Shown piece after piece: positions 24,449 through 34,289 of a stretch of 64,000 bases of DNA. This DNA is from Petrimonas sp. IBARAKI (GTDB lineage Bacteria; Bacteroidota; Bacteroidia; Bacteroidales; Dysgonomonadaceae). The position numbers and the translations under genes are program-made. The DNA is taken from the NCBI GenBank assembly GCA_002356435.2, contig AP018040.2, forward strand, positions 3,596,001 through 3,660,000. Direction: 5' to 3'. Each line of letters starts with the position of its first letter. Position 1 is the first letter of the stretch. The notes beneath the pieces are model-generated. The model ran no database searches. It was not told the origin of the DNA and saw nothing but the letters and a program-made list of their open reading frames with translations.

Positions 24449-25576
24449 GTGAAGTTTGTAAAGTTGTCCATATTAATCATTATCTGCACATTGTTGTTTT
24501 CCTGCAAAAACAACGAAAATGGGGTTGCGCTTAAAGGTGACATCTCCAGCCTGGAAAATCCCCAGGTTCTGGTTTCTTATTTCGCCGGCGATACCCTCGC
24601 TATCGACACCATCATGAGCGATAAACGCGGCAGATTTACGTATAAAAATACCATAGATACCCTTACTGTATTTTCGTTGTATTTCAACAACCAAAGTTCT
24701 TCAGTCATGGTTTTTGCCCATCCGAAAGATAACATATCCATCAAAGGGGATGCGCAACTGTCCGATTTAATCAAAGTAAACGGAAACGAAATAAACAACG
24801 ACCTCACGTTGTTTAAAGAATCAAACAAAGAGCTGCTTCAACAACGTACGCTTTTACTTCGTAACCTGAAAGAAGAAAAAGAATCGAACTCCGCGTCCAA
24901 TAATAGGATCTTAGCCAATGCTGACGAAATAGCCAAGATCAACTCTTTCAATCAGGAGTTGACATTAAATGCCGAAGAGCAGGTCAAAAAAAATCCCACA
25001 AAAATATCGAGCCTGATTCTTATCAACGAGTTTTTTGCCAACTCGGAAAATCCGAAAGGGCTTAGCCGTGTATTGGAATATATGCAGGGGGATATACTGA
25101 AATCGAAAATGGGGTTGAACCTGAAGGCTTATTCCGAAAAAATCAACCGCTCCGCAGAAGGTTCATCTATGCCTTACTTCCGGCTGGTTGATAAATCGGG
25201 CGACACCATACAATCGTACGATTACCGGGGAAAATACCTCTTGTTGTCTTTCATCTCAACTACAGGAATCGATTCCCGCGAAACGATTCAATCACTCAAG
25301 CAAACCTACAGGGATGTTAACAAAGACAGCGTGGAGTTCATTTCCGTATATATCGATTCCGATATTTATCCCATCAGTTATATTGAAAACGATTCTATCC
25401 CGTGGACCGTTGTACCGGAGAAAAAAAGCTGGGCATCAGACATCGTGGAAGCATACAATATTGAGTTCATTCCGAATAATATCCTTATTTCCCCTGCCGG
25501 CATCATCAGCGACAGAAACGTCCCGGCCATCGCAGTGGAAAATGCACTTAAAAATTCTGTAAAAAACAATCGTTAA
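24449..25576 (+). CDS. DUF4369-type lipoprotein with a CxxC-less thioredoxin-like domain
   Basis: The 375-aa protein starts with GTG and has a lipobox LFSC (C19). Residues about 25-125 resemble the DUF4369 beta-rich domain, followed by a helical linker and a C-terminal thioredoxin-like domain (YRGKYLLLSFISTTGIDSRE, then a PNNILISPAG strand near the cis-Pro position). The position that carries CxxC in redox-active relatives reads ISTTGIDS, so it is probably not a disulfide exchanger. It is 5 nt before the yifB gene. Its role in the envelope is unknown; a binding or scaffolding function is possible. Confidence 0.7.
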   Translation: MKFVKLSILIIICTLLFSCKNNENGVALKGDISSLENPQVLVSYFAGDTLAIDTIMSDKRGRFTYKNTIDTLTVFSLYFNNQSSSVMVFAHPKDNISIKGDAQLSDLIKVNGNEINNDLTLFKESNKELLQQRTLLLRNLKEEKESNSASNNRILANADEIAKINSFNQELTLNAEEQVKKNPTKISSLILINEFFANSENPKGLSRVLEYMQGDILKSKMGLNLKAYSEKINRSAEGSSMPYFRLVDKSGDTIQSYDYRGKYLLLSFISTTGIDSRETIQSLKQTYRDVNKDSVEFISVYIDSDIYPISYIENDSIPWTVVPEKKSWASDIVEAYNIEFIPNNILISPAGIISDRNVPAIAVENALKNSVKNNR

Positions 25577-25581
25577 ATGCC

Positions 25582-27120
25582 ATGCTGGTCAAGGTTTTTG
25601 GTGCGGCAGTACAAGGTATAAATGCCACACTTATAACTATTGAGGTAAATTGCACAAAGGGGATCAAGTTCTTTCTGGTGGGTTTGCCCGATGCATCAGT
25701 GAAAGAAAGCCACAAAAGGATTGTATCCGCCATTCAGGTAAGCGGTTTTAAGTATCCCCGGCAACAAATTGTGATCAACATGTCTCCGGCGGATATCCGG
25801 AAGGAGGGATCAGCTTACGACCTGCCCCTGGCGATAGGCATACTGGCCACCTCCGAAACCATTATGGCGGATAAACTGCCCGATTACCTTATCATGGGTG
25901 AGTTATCGCTCGACGGAAATATCCTGCCCATCAAAGGTGCCTTACCTATAGCTATCATGGCTAAGGAAAACGGATTCAAAGGGTTCATCCTTCCTACGGA
26001 AAATGCTAAAGAAGCAGCTGTTGTGGAAGGATTGGAGGTTTACGGGGTAGAAAATATCCGTCAGGTCGTCGGTTTTGCAAACAATGAACTTGAGCTTGAA
26101 AAAACAACCGCAGATATAGGGCAGGAGTTTTTGCAGAGCCAGTCGAATTTCGAGTTCGACTTCAGCGATGTAAAAGGACAGGAAAATGTGAAACGCGCGT
26201 TGGAAGTAGCGGCTGCAGGTAGCCACAATATAATTATGGTAGGGCCTCCCGGTGCAGGGAAATCGATGATGGCGAAACGAATGCCCTCTATCCTCCCCCC
26301 TTTCACCCTTGAAGAGGCACTCGAAACCACAAAGATACACAGCGTTGCCGGCAAACTGGAAAAAGGCATCTCCCTTATGTCGCGCAGGCCATTCCGGTCC
26401 CCACACCATACCATCAGTAATGTAGCCATGGTCGGTGGCGGAGCCGATCCTCAACCGGGTGAAATCAGTTTGGCCCACAACGGAGTGCTGTTTTTGGATG
26501 AACTTCCGGAGTTTAATCGAAATGTTCTCGAAGTGATGCGTCAGCCATTGGAAAACCGAAAAATAACAATTTCCCGCGCCAAATATTCCGTGGAGTACCC
26601 TGCGAGCTTTATGATGGTTTCGGCCATGAATCCCTGCCCTTGTGGTTATTACAACCATCCCGATAAAGCGTGTGTCTGTCCGGGAGGAGCCGTACAGAAA
26701 TATTTAAACAGAATCTCAGGACCTTTACTGGACAGGATCGATATCCATATCGAAATCGTACCGGTCGCGTTCGAAAAGCTATCCGACAGCACTCCGGCCG
26801 AACGCAGTGCAGAAATCAGTAAACGTGTGGTAAAAGCCCGCCGGATTCAGGCGGAACGGTTTAGAAAAACTCCCGGCATATATTGCAATGCGCAAATGAC
26901 ATCGAGAATGCTGCTCGAATATGCTACTCCCGATGCAGCGGGACTGCAATTACTCAGAACCGCCATGGACAGGCTTAGCCTATCGGCAAGGGCCTACGAC
27001 AGGATACTGAAAGTTTCCCGGACCATTGCCGATCTGGAAGCCAGCCCCCATGTCTTACCGGTTCATCTGGCGGAAGCAATCAACTACCGCAATCTCGACA
27101 GGGAGGTTTGGGCGGGGTGA
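25582..27120 (+). CDS. YifB/ComM family Mg-chelatase-like AAA+ ATPase
   Basis: A 512-aa protein with the ChlI/ComM layout: an N-terminal Lon-S5-like region (VKVFGAAVQGINATL), Walker A GPPGAGKS at 221-228, Walker B LFLDELPEF near 303-311, a zinc-like cysteine group (NPCPCGYYNHPDKACVCP) and a C-terminal helical domain. ComM is a hexameric branch-migration helicase that aids integration of transformed DNA; many non-competent bacteria keep it. The ATG lies 5 nt after the preceding lipoprotein gene. The ECF sigma gene starts 29 nt after its stop. Confidence 0.9.
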   Translation: MLVKVFGAAVQGINATLITIEVNCTKGIKFFLVGLPDASVKESHKRIVSAIQVSGFKYPRQQIVINMSPADIRKEGSAYDLPLAIGILATSETIMADKLPDYLIMGELSLDGNILPIKGALPIAIMAKENGFKGFILPTENAKEAAVVEGLEVYGVENIRQVVGFANNELELEKTTADIGQEFLQSQSNFEFDFSDVKGQENVKRALEVAAAGSHNIIMVGPPGAGKSMMAKRMPSILPPFTLEEALETTKIHSVAGKLEKGISLMSRRPFRSPHHTISNVAMVGGGADPQPGEISLAHNGVLFLDELPEFNRNVLEVMRQPLENRKITISRAKYSVEYPASFMMVSAMNPCPCGYYNHPDKACVCPGGAVQKYLNRISGPLLDRIDIHIEIVPVAFEKLSDSTPAERSAEISKRVVKARRIQAERFRKTPGIYCNAQMTSRMLLEYATPDAAGLQLLRTAMDRLSLSARAYDRILKVSRTIADLEASPHVLPVHLAEAINYRNLDREVWAG

Positions 27121-27149
27121 TTTGAAACGGAAAGAAGTAAGGAGAAAGA

Positions 27150-27719
27150 ATGAAAGAAAAAGATACAATATATGAGAACCTGTTTCGAAAAGTTGCTTTT
27201 CGGGACGATGAGCAGGCCTTCAGGGAACTTTTTCTCGAATTTTATCCGGCACTGTGTGTATTTGCCATGCGGTATATCACACAGGAAGAAACAGCCAGAG
27301 ACGTTGTGCAGGATGTTTTTTTTAAAATTTGGAAAAACCGGAAAAGCATGGATATAACCGTTTCTTTTCGCAATTTTCTGATTACTTCCGTCCGCAACCA
27401 TTGTACGGACTATCTACGGAAGCAGGAAGTAGAAAACCGCTATCAAGAAGAAAACATGTTGTCTGTCATTCACACTTCACCGGAAGAAGTATATACCTTA
27501 AAAGAGTTGGAAACCACTATTGGCGAAGCATTGGCAAAACTACCGCCCAACGTGCGTGAAGCGTTCGAGATGAGTCGCTTTAAGGGAATGACCTACATTA
27601 CCATAGCCGATAAAATGGAGGTTTCCCAAAAAACCATTGAATCCTATATCAGTAGGGCATTAAAAATTTTACGCATTGAATTGCGTGATTACCTTCCCTT
27701 TTTACTGCTGTTTATATAG
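27150..27719 (+). CDS. ECF RNA polymerase sigma factor (PUL-type)
   Basis: A 189-aa sigma-70 family protein with region 2 (EFYPALCVFAMRYITQEETA, then DVVQDVFFKIWKNR) and region 4 (LPPNVREAFEMSRFKGMTYITIADK, then SQKTIESYISRALKIL, together a helix-turn-helix). Bacteroidota ECF sigmas next to FecR and SusC/SusD switch on the locus when the TonB receptor binds its glycan. A GGAG-type sequence at 27139-27144 precedes the ATG, unusual in this phylum but plausible as a ribosome site. FecR follows after 113 nt. Confidence 0.93.
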   Translation: MKEKDTIYENLFRKVAFRDDEQAFRELFLEFYPALCVFAMRYITQEETARDVVQDVFFKIWKNRKSMDITVSFRNFLITSVRNHCTDYLRKQEVENRYQEENMLSVIHTSPEEVYTLKELETTIGEALAKLPPNVREAFEMSRFKGMTYITIADKMEVSQKTIESYISRALKILRIELRDYLPFLLLFI

Positions 27720-27832
27720 ATATTCCTTTTCACCCCACATTGTTAAATTTTTACTTTTCTTAAAAAACTTCACTTTTTTTATAGGGTAACCCGGGAGTTG
27801 TTCGTCAAGTATATATAAATGTCAAAAACGAG

Positions 27833-28750
27833 ATGATTGAAAAGGAGAATCCCAATTCTTTGAATGCTTTACTGGAGAACTACGAGAAACAAAAAACGAT
27901 AGACGCTGTAGCTGATTGGGAACAATTGCGGAAACGCATCACGTCCGATCGGAACAGGCGCTTGTTCTTCAACTACCTGAGAAATACGGCCGCGATTCTT
28001 CTTCCCCTGTTTCTGGTATACCAGTATACGCTCTATCCCATTCTCAAAAAAAGCGGATCCATCGTAGAAACCATTACGGTCACCTCTGCTCCGGGGATGG
28101 TGACAAAAACCATACTTCCGGACGGAAGCGAAGTATGGCTGAATGCGTTAAGCTCACTTACCTATCCACAACGCTTCACAGAAAAAGAACGCAGGGTTCA
28201 ACTTTCTGGAGAAGCTTATTTCAAAGTAACCTCCGACAAGAAACACCGTTTTAATGTGGAAACACCCCAAAAAATGGTCGTCAGCGCTTACGGAACGGAA
28301 TTTAACGTAAATGCATACGAAAGTGAGACAAGCCACGAGGTTACTTTGGCAAGCGGACAGGTAGAGGTCTCTTCTGAAATCGGCTCAAAAGCAACGGAAA
28401 CGTTGGTGGTTGACGAAAAGGCGATCCTCCAGGTTAAAACCGGTAATATCCATGTGGTAACGGCAGATACCTATGTAGAAACAGCCTGGAAAGACGGTAA
28501 AATGGTGTTCCGCCGGGAAAAACTGGATAAGATTGTGACCAGGCTTTCGCGCAAATTCGGAGTAGATATACACCTTGAGGGCGACAGGCTTAAAGAGTAT
28601 GAATACACGGCCACATTTACAGAAGAAACACTCGAGGACATCCTCGACCTATTGAAACGGTCGGCCCCCATTACCTATTCCATATGCAAACAAAAACAGT
28701 TAAACAATGAAACATTCACACGCAGGGAAGTAACCATAAAATCGAGATAA
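27833..28750 (+). CDS. FecR-type anti-sigma factor
   Basis: This 305-aa inner-membrane protein has a short cytoplasmic N-terminus, one transmembrane helix near 44-66 (NTAAILLPLFLVYQY) and a periplasmic FecR domain (MVTKTILPDGSEVWLNALSS, then LSGEAYFKVTSDKKHRF), ending with the DUF4974 C-terminal domain (DKIVTRLSRKFGVDI). It should hold the adjacent ECF sigma until the SusC STN domain signals. A 6-bp hairpin at 28798-28820 lies in the gap before susC. Confidence 0.92.
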   Translation: MIEKENPNSLNALLENYEKQKTIDAVADWEQLRKRITSDRNRRLFFNYLRNTAAILLPLFLVYQYTLYPILKKSGSIVETITVTSAPGMVTKTILPDGSEVWLNALSSLTYPQRFTEKERRVQLSGEAYFKVTSDKKHRFNVETPQKMVVSAYGTEFNVNAYESETSHEVTLASGQVEVSSEIGSKATETLVVDEKAILQVKTGNIHVVTADTYVETAWKDGKMVFRREKLDKIVTRLSRKFGVDIHLEGDRLKEYEYTATFTEETLEDILDLLKRSAPITYSICKQKQLNNETFTRREVTIKSR

Positions 28751-28797
28751 GGAGGACCGCTTATGATAAGATAAATACCAATTGAAATACAAAAAAA

Positions 28798-28820
28798 CGG
28801 GAGAGTAAATACCCCTCCCG
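28798..28820 (+). promoter_or_regulatory. Hairpin in the fecR-susC gap
   Basis: CGGGAG (28798-28803) pairs with CTCCCG (28815-28820) around an 11-nt loop. There is no T-tract after it. It may be an mRNA-processing or attenuation element separating regulator and receptor expression. Confidence 0.45.
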
Positions 28821-28915
28821 CCCATGATTTACATTGCCATCGCGGAAAATCTCACCTCACCGCCAGGCAATCAATTACTAAACCCATAAAATGAATTTAA
28901 TAACAATGTAAAAGT

Positions 28916-31900
28916 ATGAATAATAAATCAATCAACCAAAAAGCACACCTTTTTTATGCTTTATTAAAAAAAATCCCTATTGCTATGAGAATAACGCTTT
29001 TACTACTGTTTGTGCTCACTTTTCAACTACAAGCTGAACACATCTATTCTCAAAACGCCAAAATTTCGTTGGACATGAAAAATTCAACCATCGAGAAAGT
29101 ATTGCAAACCATTGAGGAGAAATCCGATTATTACTTCCTGTACAACAACCGGTTAATTAATGTTGACCGGAAGGTGAGCGTACGGGTAAGGAATGCCGCT
29201 ATTTCCGCTGTACTGGAGAGGCTTTTTAAATCTGAAAATGTGGACTATGAAGTGAAAGGAACACAAATCATCCTTTCTCCCAAAGAGATGCACAACCAAA
29301 TAACCGCCGTTGCCGAAGCGATACAACAACAGAAAAGAGCCATTACCGGAACAATTGTTGATGCAGCTGGCGTGCCTGTAATTGGTGCCAACGTTATTGA
29401 AACAGGAACAACCAACGGTACCGTTACCGATATTGACGGAAAATTTTCGTTGAGTGTGGAAAACAACGCCACTATCCACATTTCATATATCGGATACTTG
29501 GAACAAAGTATCGCCACTGACGGGCAATCCACTTTTAATATTACTCTTTTAGAAGATACTAAAGCGTTGGATGAGCTTGTAGTAGTTGGATACGGTTCTG
29601 CTCGCAAGGGCGACCTCACGGGCTCGATATCAAGCGTTCAGGGCGCAGACCTGATTAACCGTTCTACGCAACAGTTGTCTACCGCCATGCAGGGTCAGGT
29701 AGCCGGTGTACAGGTAACCCGCAACAACGGAGGGCCCGGAGCTTCTGCAACAATTCGCATACGCGGCGTTACCACACTTTCGAATAATGATCCCCTGGTG
29801 ATTGTTGATGGGGTACCCTCATCCCTCAATGATGTTGTAGCGTCTGACGTGGAGACCATGACCGTATTAAAAGACGCGGCTTCGGCTGCTATTTACGGAT
29901 CGCGCGCTGCCGCAGGTGTTATCCTGATTACTACCAAACGGGCCAAGGATCGCCAGTTCTCTTTCGATTACAACTACGAGTACGCTATCGACAGACCTAC
30001 GGCACGCCCTACGAACGGCGATGTGATCGACTGGATGAATATACAGAATGAAGTAAAGTGGAACGATGGGGCTTCGGATCCCTACTCGCAATATTCGCAG
30101 GAGACCATCGCCTCCTGGCTTGACAACCACGCCAGCGATCCCTACCGTTATCCTAACACGGACTGGGTGAACCTGCTGCTGAAGAAATCCACTTCTCACG
30201 AACAACACGTGTTGAGCGTTTCGGGAGGAACGGAGAAACTGCGCACGAAATCTACCTTCAACTACCAGAAAGGTGACGGTTATTACGAGAACAGGTCATA
30301 CGAACGCATAGCCGGCCGCGTTAATAACGACTACCTGGTATCAGACTGGCTTCGCACCAATATTGACCTTGATTTCTCTAAATCCAACTCGATCAATCCG
30401 GCAGAAATCAACCCCATGTACTGGGGCTACCTGGCAGCTCCGTATTACGCTCCTTTCCTGGAGGACGGGCGGTATGCCGACTCAAAAGACGGAGCGAACG
30501 GACTAGCCGGACTCCAAAAAGGGGGAACAAACCGAAACAACTATTACAAGTTTGGAGGCAAAGCGCAGATCGATATCACACCAATGGAGGGGCTCACGCT
30601 GAGCGCTATCTATTCACCGCGTTTCGCATTTACCAAGGGTAAGAAATTTTCGCGTGCTGTTCCTGTCTACTACCAAAACGGGGGCATGACCTACATGCAG
30701 TCGCACAGGACTACATACCTCCAGGAGGCGCGAAACGACAATAACAGCCAAACCTACCAGTTTTACGGCAACTACCAGAACATCTGGGGAGACCACTCGC
30801 TTAACGCGATGGCCGGCTACGAGGGTTTTCTCTATCGTTGGGAGAATCAGGGAGCATCACGGACCAACTACCTGTTGGACTCCTATCCTTATCTCAATAT
30901 CGGTCCCGAAGACTACCAGTATAATACCGGTGAAGCAGGACATAACGCATACGAATCGGTGTTCGGCCGCCTGATGTACTCATACAAGAGCAAGTACATG
31001 ATCCAGGGTAACGTACGTTCAGATGGCTCGTCGCGTTTTTCAAAGGAAAACCGTTGGGGTACATTTTACTCGATGTCGGCCGGTTGGGTGATGTCGGAAG
31101 AATCATGGTTTAAAAACAACCTGGTAGATTACTTGAAGCTGCGCGGTTCTATAGGTCAACTCGGTAACGAACGTATCGGTTCGGAGTTTCCCTATCAGGC
31201 AGCTATCACCTTTGGCAACAGCAACATGTACGACAAGTCCTCCCAATCGGTGACCGCCTTGCAGAATGCTGCTCAAGTCTATTACGCGTTTAGGAATATT
31301 ACGTGGGAAACCACAACAACATACGGTGCTGGCGTTGACCTCGCGTTGTTAAACAACCGCATGCGCTTTATCGGAGATTACTATTACAAGAAAACCACCG
31401 ATATGTTGCTCACACTCGGGTTTCCCTCGTACGCGGGCTTCTCCGCTCCTTCACAGAATGCGGGCGATATGTATACCAAAGGGTGGGACCTGGAATTAGG
31501 CTGGTCAGACACTGTAGGAGACTTATGGTACAGCGTTTCGGCTAACCTGTCGGATTACCGCTCAAAAATGGGTTACCTGGGTGACAGACGCACAATAAAT
31601 GGCAACTTGATATACGAGGAGGGATCGTACTACAACGAGTGGTACATGTACAAGAGTGACGGCCTGTTCATTACAGACGCTGACCTGCTGGATGAAGAAG
31701 GCAAAAAGTATCCCACACTGACGGCAAATGATAAGGCAGGTAACATCAAGTATGTGGACATAGATGAAAACGGCGTTATCAATTCCGACGATAAGGTTCG
31801 TCTGGGCAACTCGATGCCTGAATACCTGTATGGTGGTAATGCTTCACTCGGTTGGAAGAACTTCGATTTAAACCTCTCATTCCAGGGTGTTGGCCATCAA

Positions 31901-32302
31901 CGCGTATTGTTCAACTCGGCATGGATTCAACCCCTGAAAGAACAATGGGGAGCCGTTCCCTCTCTCCTGATGGGCAATTACTGGAGCCAGCATAACACGG
32001 AAGAGCAGAACCGATTAGCCAAGTACCCCCGCCTGACGTACACAAATACTACCAATACCTATGCCGGCTCGGACTACTGGCTCTTCAACGGTGCCTATTT
32101 CCGCATGAAAAATATAACGCTCGGCTATACGTTACCTCAGGAACTGCTTAGCAGAATTAGCATTAAGGATCTACGTCTTTATTTGAGTATAAATGACTTA
32201 CCGGCTATCAGCAACTTCCCGAAAGGATGGGATCCCGAAGTTGGTGCCTCGTCAGAATTTATATCAACATCTTTCGTTTTAGGAGTTAATGTCAAATTTT
32301 AA
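28916..32302 (+). CDS. susC: SusC/RagA-family TonB-dependent glycan receptor with STN domain
   Basis: The 1128-aa outer-membrane protein has an extended N-terminus with a hydrophobic signal around residues 22-42, an STN secretin/TonB domain (near 50-120) that identifies it as an ECF-sigma-linked transducer, a carboxypeptidase-D regulatory-like domain (ITGTIVDAAGVPVIGANV, from about 143), the plug beginning DELVVVGYGSARKGDLTGS near 220, and a large beta-barrel ending in SFVLGVNVKF. It imports oligosaccharides across the outer membrane with SusD. SusD starts 12 nt later. Family certain; the transported glycan is unknown. Confidence 0.96.
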   Translation: MNNKSINQKAHLFYALLKKIPIAMRITLLLLFVLTFQLQAEHIYSQNAKISLDMKNSTIEKVLQTIEEKSDYYFLYNNRLINVDRKVSVRVRNAAISAVLERLFKSENVDYEVKGTQIILSPKEMHNQITAVAEAIQQQKRAITGTIVDAAGVPVIGANVIETGTTNGTVTDIDGKFSLSVENNATIHISYIGYLEQSIATDGQSTFNITLLEDTKALDELVVVGYGSARKGDLTGSISSVQGADLINRSTQQLSTAMQGQVAGVQVTRNNGGPGASATIRIRGVTTLSNNDPLVIVDGVPSSLNDVVASDVETMTVLKDAASAAIYGSRAAAGVILITTKRAKDRQFSFDYNYEYAIDRPTARPTNGDVIDWMNIQNEVKWNDGASDPYSQYSQETIASWLDNHASDPYRYPNTDWVNLLLKKSTSHEQHVLSVSGGTEKLRTKSTFNYQKGDGYYENRSYERIAGRVNNDYLVSDWLRTNIDLDFSKSNSINPAEINPMYWGYLAAPYYAPFLEDGRYADSKDGANGLAGLQKGGTNRNNYYKFGGKAQIDITPMEGLTLSAIYSPRFAFTKGKKFSRAVPVYYQNGGMTYMQSHRTTYLQEARNDNNSQTYQFYGNYQNIWGDHSLNAMAGYEGFLYRWENQGASRTNYLLDSYPYLNIGPEDYQYNTGEAGHNAYESVFGRLMYSYKSKYMIQGNVRSDGSSRFSKENRWGTFYSMSAGWVMSEESWFKNNLVDYLKLRGSIGQLGNERIGSEFPYQAAITFGNSNMYDKSSQSVTALQNAAQVYYAFRNITWETTTTYGAGVDLALLNNRMRFIGDYYYKKTTDMLLTLGFPSYAGFSAPSQNAGDMYTKGWDLELGWSDTVGDLWYSVSANLSDYRSKMGYLGDRRTINGNLIYEEGSYYNEWYMYKSDGLFITDADLLDEEGKKYPTLTANDKAGNIKYVDIDENGVINSDDKVRLGNSMPEYLYGGNASLGWKNFDLNLSFQGVGHQRVLFNSAWIQPLKEQWGAVPSLLMGNYWSQHNTEEQNRLAKYPRLTYTNTTNTYAGSDYWLFNGAYFRMKNITLGYTLPQELLSRISIKDLRLYLSINDLPAISNFPKGWDPEVGASSEFISTSFVLGVNVKF

Positions 32303-32314
32303 ACCATTAATTAG

Positions 32315-34108
32315 ATGAAAAAAATATTATTAATTACCAGCATATTAATGGCATTCACTTTCTCAGCCTGTGTCGACCTCAATCTAAATCCGTTGTCGGA
32401 AGGGTCGAGTGAAAATTGGTATACCACAAAGCAAGAGATCGAAATGTCAGTGAATGATTTTTATCGTACCGCTTTTTTCACGATAGATGACATGACCTGG
32501 GGCGACGACGTGGTAGCACGTAACACAACCTCGGTTGTGCAGAACGGGACAATGACTGCAGAAACCGGCACAGTAGCCACCCGATGGGAGAACTACTACA
32601 AAGGTATCGCGCGTGCATTGCGTCTGTTGAACAACATGGAAAATGCTCGCTCCCTAGGTGTATCGGAAGCCGATATCAAACAGTACGAAGGTGAAGCCAA
32701 TTTTTATTTGGGATACGCTTACGGAATGTTGGCATTCCACTGGGGTGATGTTATTCTCGACAAGGTTGGCATGACGCTTGACGAGGCCTATTCAATAGGA
32801 CGTTCACCCAAAGCAGACGTCCTGGCTTACAGTTACGAATGTTTTGACAAGGCCGCCGAACGCCTGCCTACCAGTTATCCCGGTGTACAACGGGCGACAA
32901 AAGGGGCAGCCCTCGCATTCAAGGCACGTATAGCCCTCAGAAACGGCGATTACCAAGTGGCTGCAACGGCCGCAAAAGCGTGCATGGACTTGGGAGTCTA
33001 CAAACTACACAACAACTACCGCAATTTGTTTACCGCCTCCTGGTCGGATGAGTGGATATTCTTCTATCGCGGCGACGTGACGCTGAGATCCTATTACTGG
33101 GCTGCGGCCGATGTACACAACTGTATCACCCGTCTTGCGGGAGGATGGGGTGGACAAAAGGCTCCATCTTACGAACTGGTATGTGCATATCCTTGTATCG
33201 ATGGCAAACCCATTGACGAGTCGCCGCTTTATAACCCGAAAGATTTTTTCGAGAACCGCGATCCCCGCTTGGCGATGACCATTGTTCCTTTTGCTACGGC
33301 ACACAACAAGAGCGTTCTAGACGGTACTTATGATCCTAAAAATTACGTGTGGCTTGGTTATGAATATTCTCCGTCCCCGAAACGGACAACTGTTTATCGT
33401 GCGTCTGACGGCGCACAGGTAAGCAATACCGATTCAAAAGCACGTGCCGAACATGCGGCTTACAATGGGCTCGTGTTCAAAAAGTTCATCGATGAGTCGT
33501 TTCTTGAAAACGGACGAAACGGAGCTCCCACTACCTATCCCGTTCTACGTTACGGCGATGTTTTGCTGATGTACGCCGAAGCCATGATCGAACTTGACAA
33601 ATGCACGCAAGAGATATTGGATGCGACACTCAACAAGGTACGCGAAAGAGCCTATGCGGGAACCGGGATTGAATATCCCCGTGTCACGATGGGATCACAA
33701 AATGAACTGCGTACAATCCTTCGTACCGAACGCTTCATTGAACTTGCCTGGGAAGGACATCGCTATGCAGATTTGATTCGTTGGAGATTGGCCGAAAAAG
33801 TATACAACAATCCCAGTTATTTCCTGCGTCGTGCATGGTCGGGTTCTGCTTCATGGGATGGCAATGAAACAAAGGTTTCAGAAGAATACCGCCAACTGAT
33901 CCGTAACTGGGAGGAAGGAAGTTATCCCATCGGAGGTGTACCCGAGATTGACGAAAACGGTATTGCAGATCTCAGCTATATGGTTGAAAAAGGGTATATC
34001 GTTAAAGCAAGTGAACGTAAGTTTGACGCCAAGCGCGACTACCTCTGGCCCGTACCTGATGCGGATCGTTTGATTAATGAAAACCTGGACCAGAACCCCA
34101 ATTGGTAA
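32315..34108 (+). CDS. susD: SusD/RagB-family glycan-binding lipoprotein
   Basis: A 597-aa surface lipoprotein (lipobox FSAC, C19) with the RagB/SusD tetratricopeptide-like helical scaffold; recognisable segments are the N-terminal LNPLSEGSSENWYTT, YYKGIARALRLLNN, and the C-terminal ERFIELAWEGHRYADLIRWRLA and YLWPVPDADRLINENLDQNPN. It caps SusC and captures the glycan at the cell surface. It directly follows susC. After it comes a 181-nt gap with alternative hairpins at 34155-34210 before the next gene. Confidence 0.95.
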   Translation: MKKILLITSILMAFTFSACVDLNLNPLSEGSSENWYTTKQEIEMSVNDFYRTAFFTIDDMTWGDDVVARNTTSVVQNGTMTAETGTVATRWENYYKGIARALRLLNNMENARSLGVSEADIKQYEGEANFYLGYAYGMLAFHWGDVILDKVGMTLDEAYSIGRSPKADVLAYSYECFDKAAERLPTSYPGVQRATKGAALAFKARIALRNGDYQVAATAAKACMDLGVYKLHNNYRNLFTASWSDEWIFFYRGDVTLRSYYWAAADVHNCITRLAGGWGGQKAPSYELVCAYPCIDGKPIDESPLYNPKDFFENRDPRLAMTIVPFATAHNKSVLDGTYDPKNYVWLGYEYSPSPKRTTVYRASDGAQVSNTDSKARAEHAAYNGLVFKKFIDESFLENGRNGAPTTYPVLRYGDVLLMYAEAMIELDKCTQEILDATLNKVRERAYAGTGIEYPRVTMGSQNELRTILRTERFIELAWEGHRYADLIRWRLAEKVYNNPSYFLRRAWSGSASWDGNETKVSEEYRQLIRNWEEGSYPIGGVPEIDENGIADLSYMVEKGYIVKASERKFDAKRDYLWPVPDADRLINENLDQNPNW

Positions 34109-34154
34109 TCTTTGAAAAAGAAGATACATTTTTAAATCAAATGGAAGAATGGAA

Positions 34155-34210
34155 TCCCTACAGCAATCTGTAGTTATAAAACTAAAGGTAGCTGTAGGGA
34201 ATTACTTCCC
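34155..34210 (+). promoter_or_regulatory. Overlapping alternative hairpins after susD (attenuator-like)
   Basis: TCCCTACAGC (34155-34164) can pair with GCTGTAGGGA (34191-34200), 10 bp. The same bases can instead form CTACAG-caat-CTGTAG near 34158-34173, and the 3' arm can form GGGAA-ttac-TTCCC (34197-34210). The three are partly exclusive, as in an attenuator or a differential-expression element after susCD. No T-tract is seen. Confidence 0.5.
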
Positions 34211-34289
34211 TCAATCCAACGGAGGCAAGTAGTCTAACACTAGTGTCAACACGCTTGTATCCATTTTAATGTCAAATTTATTTTTACGG

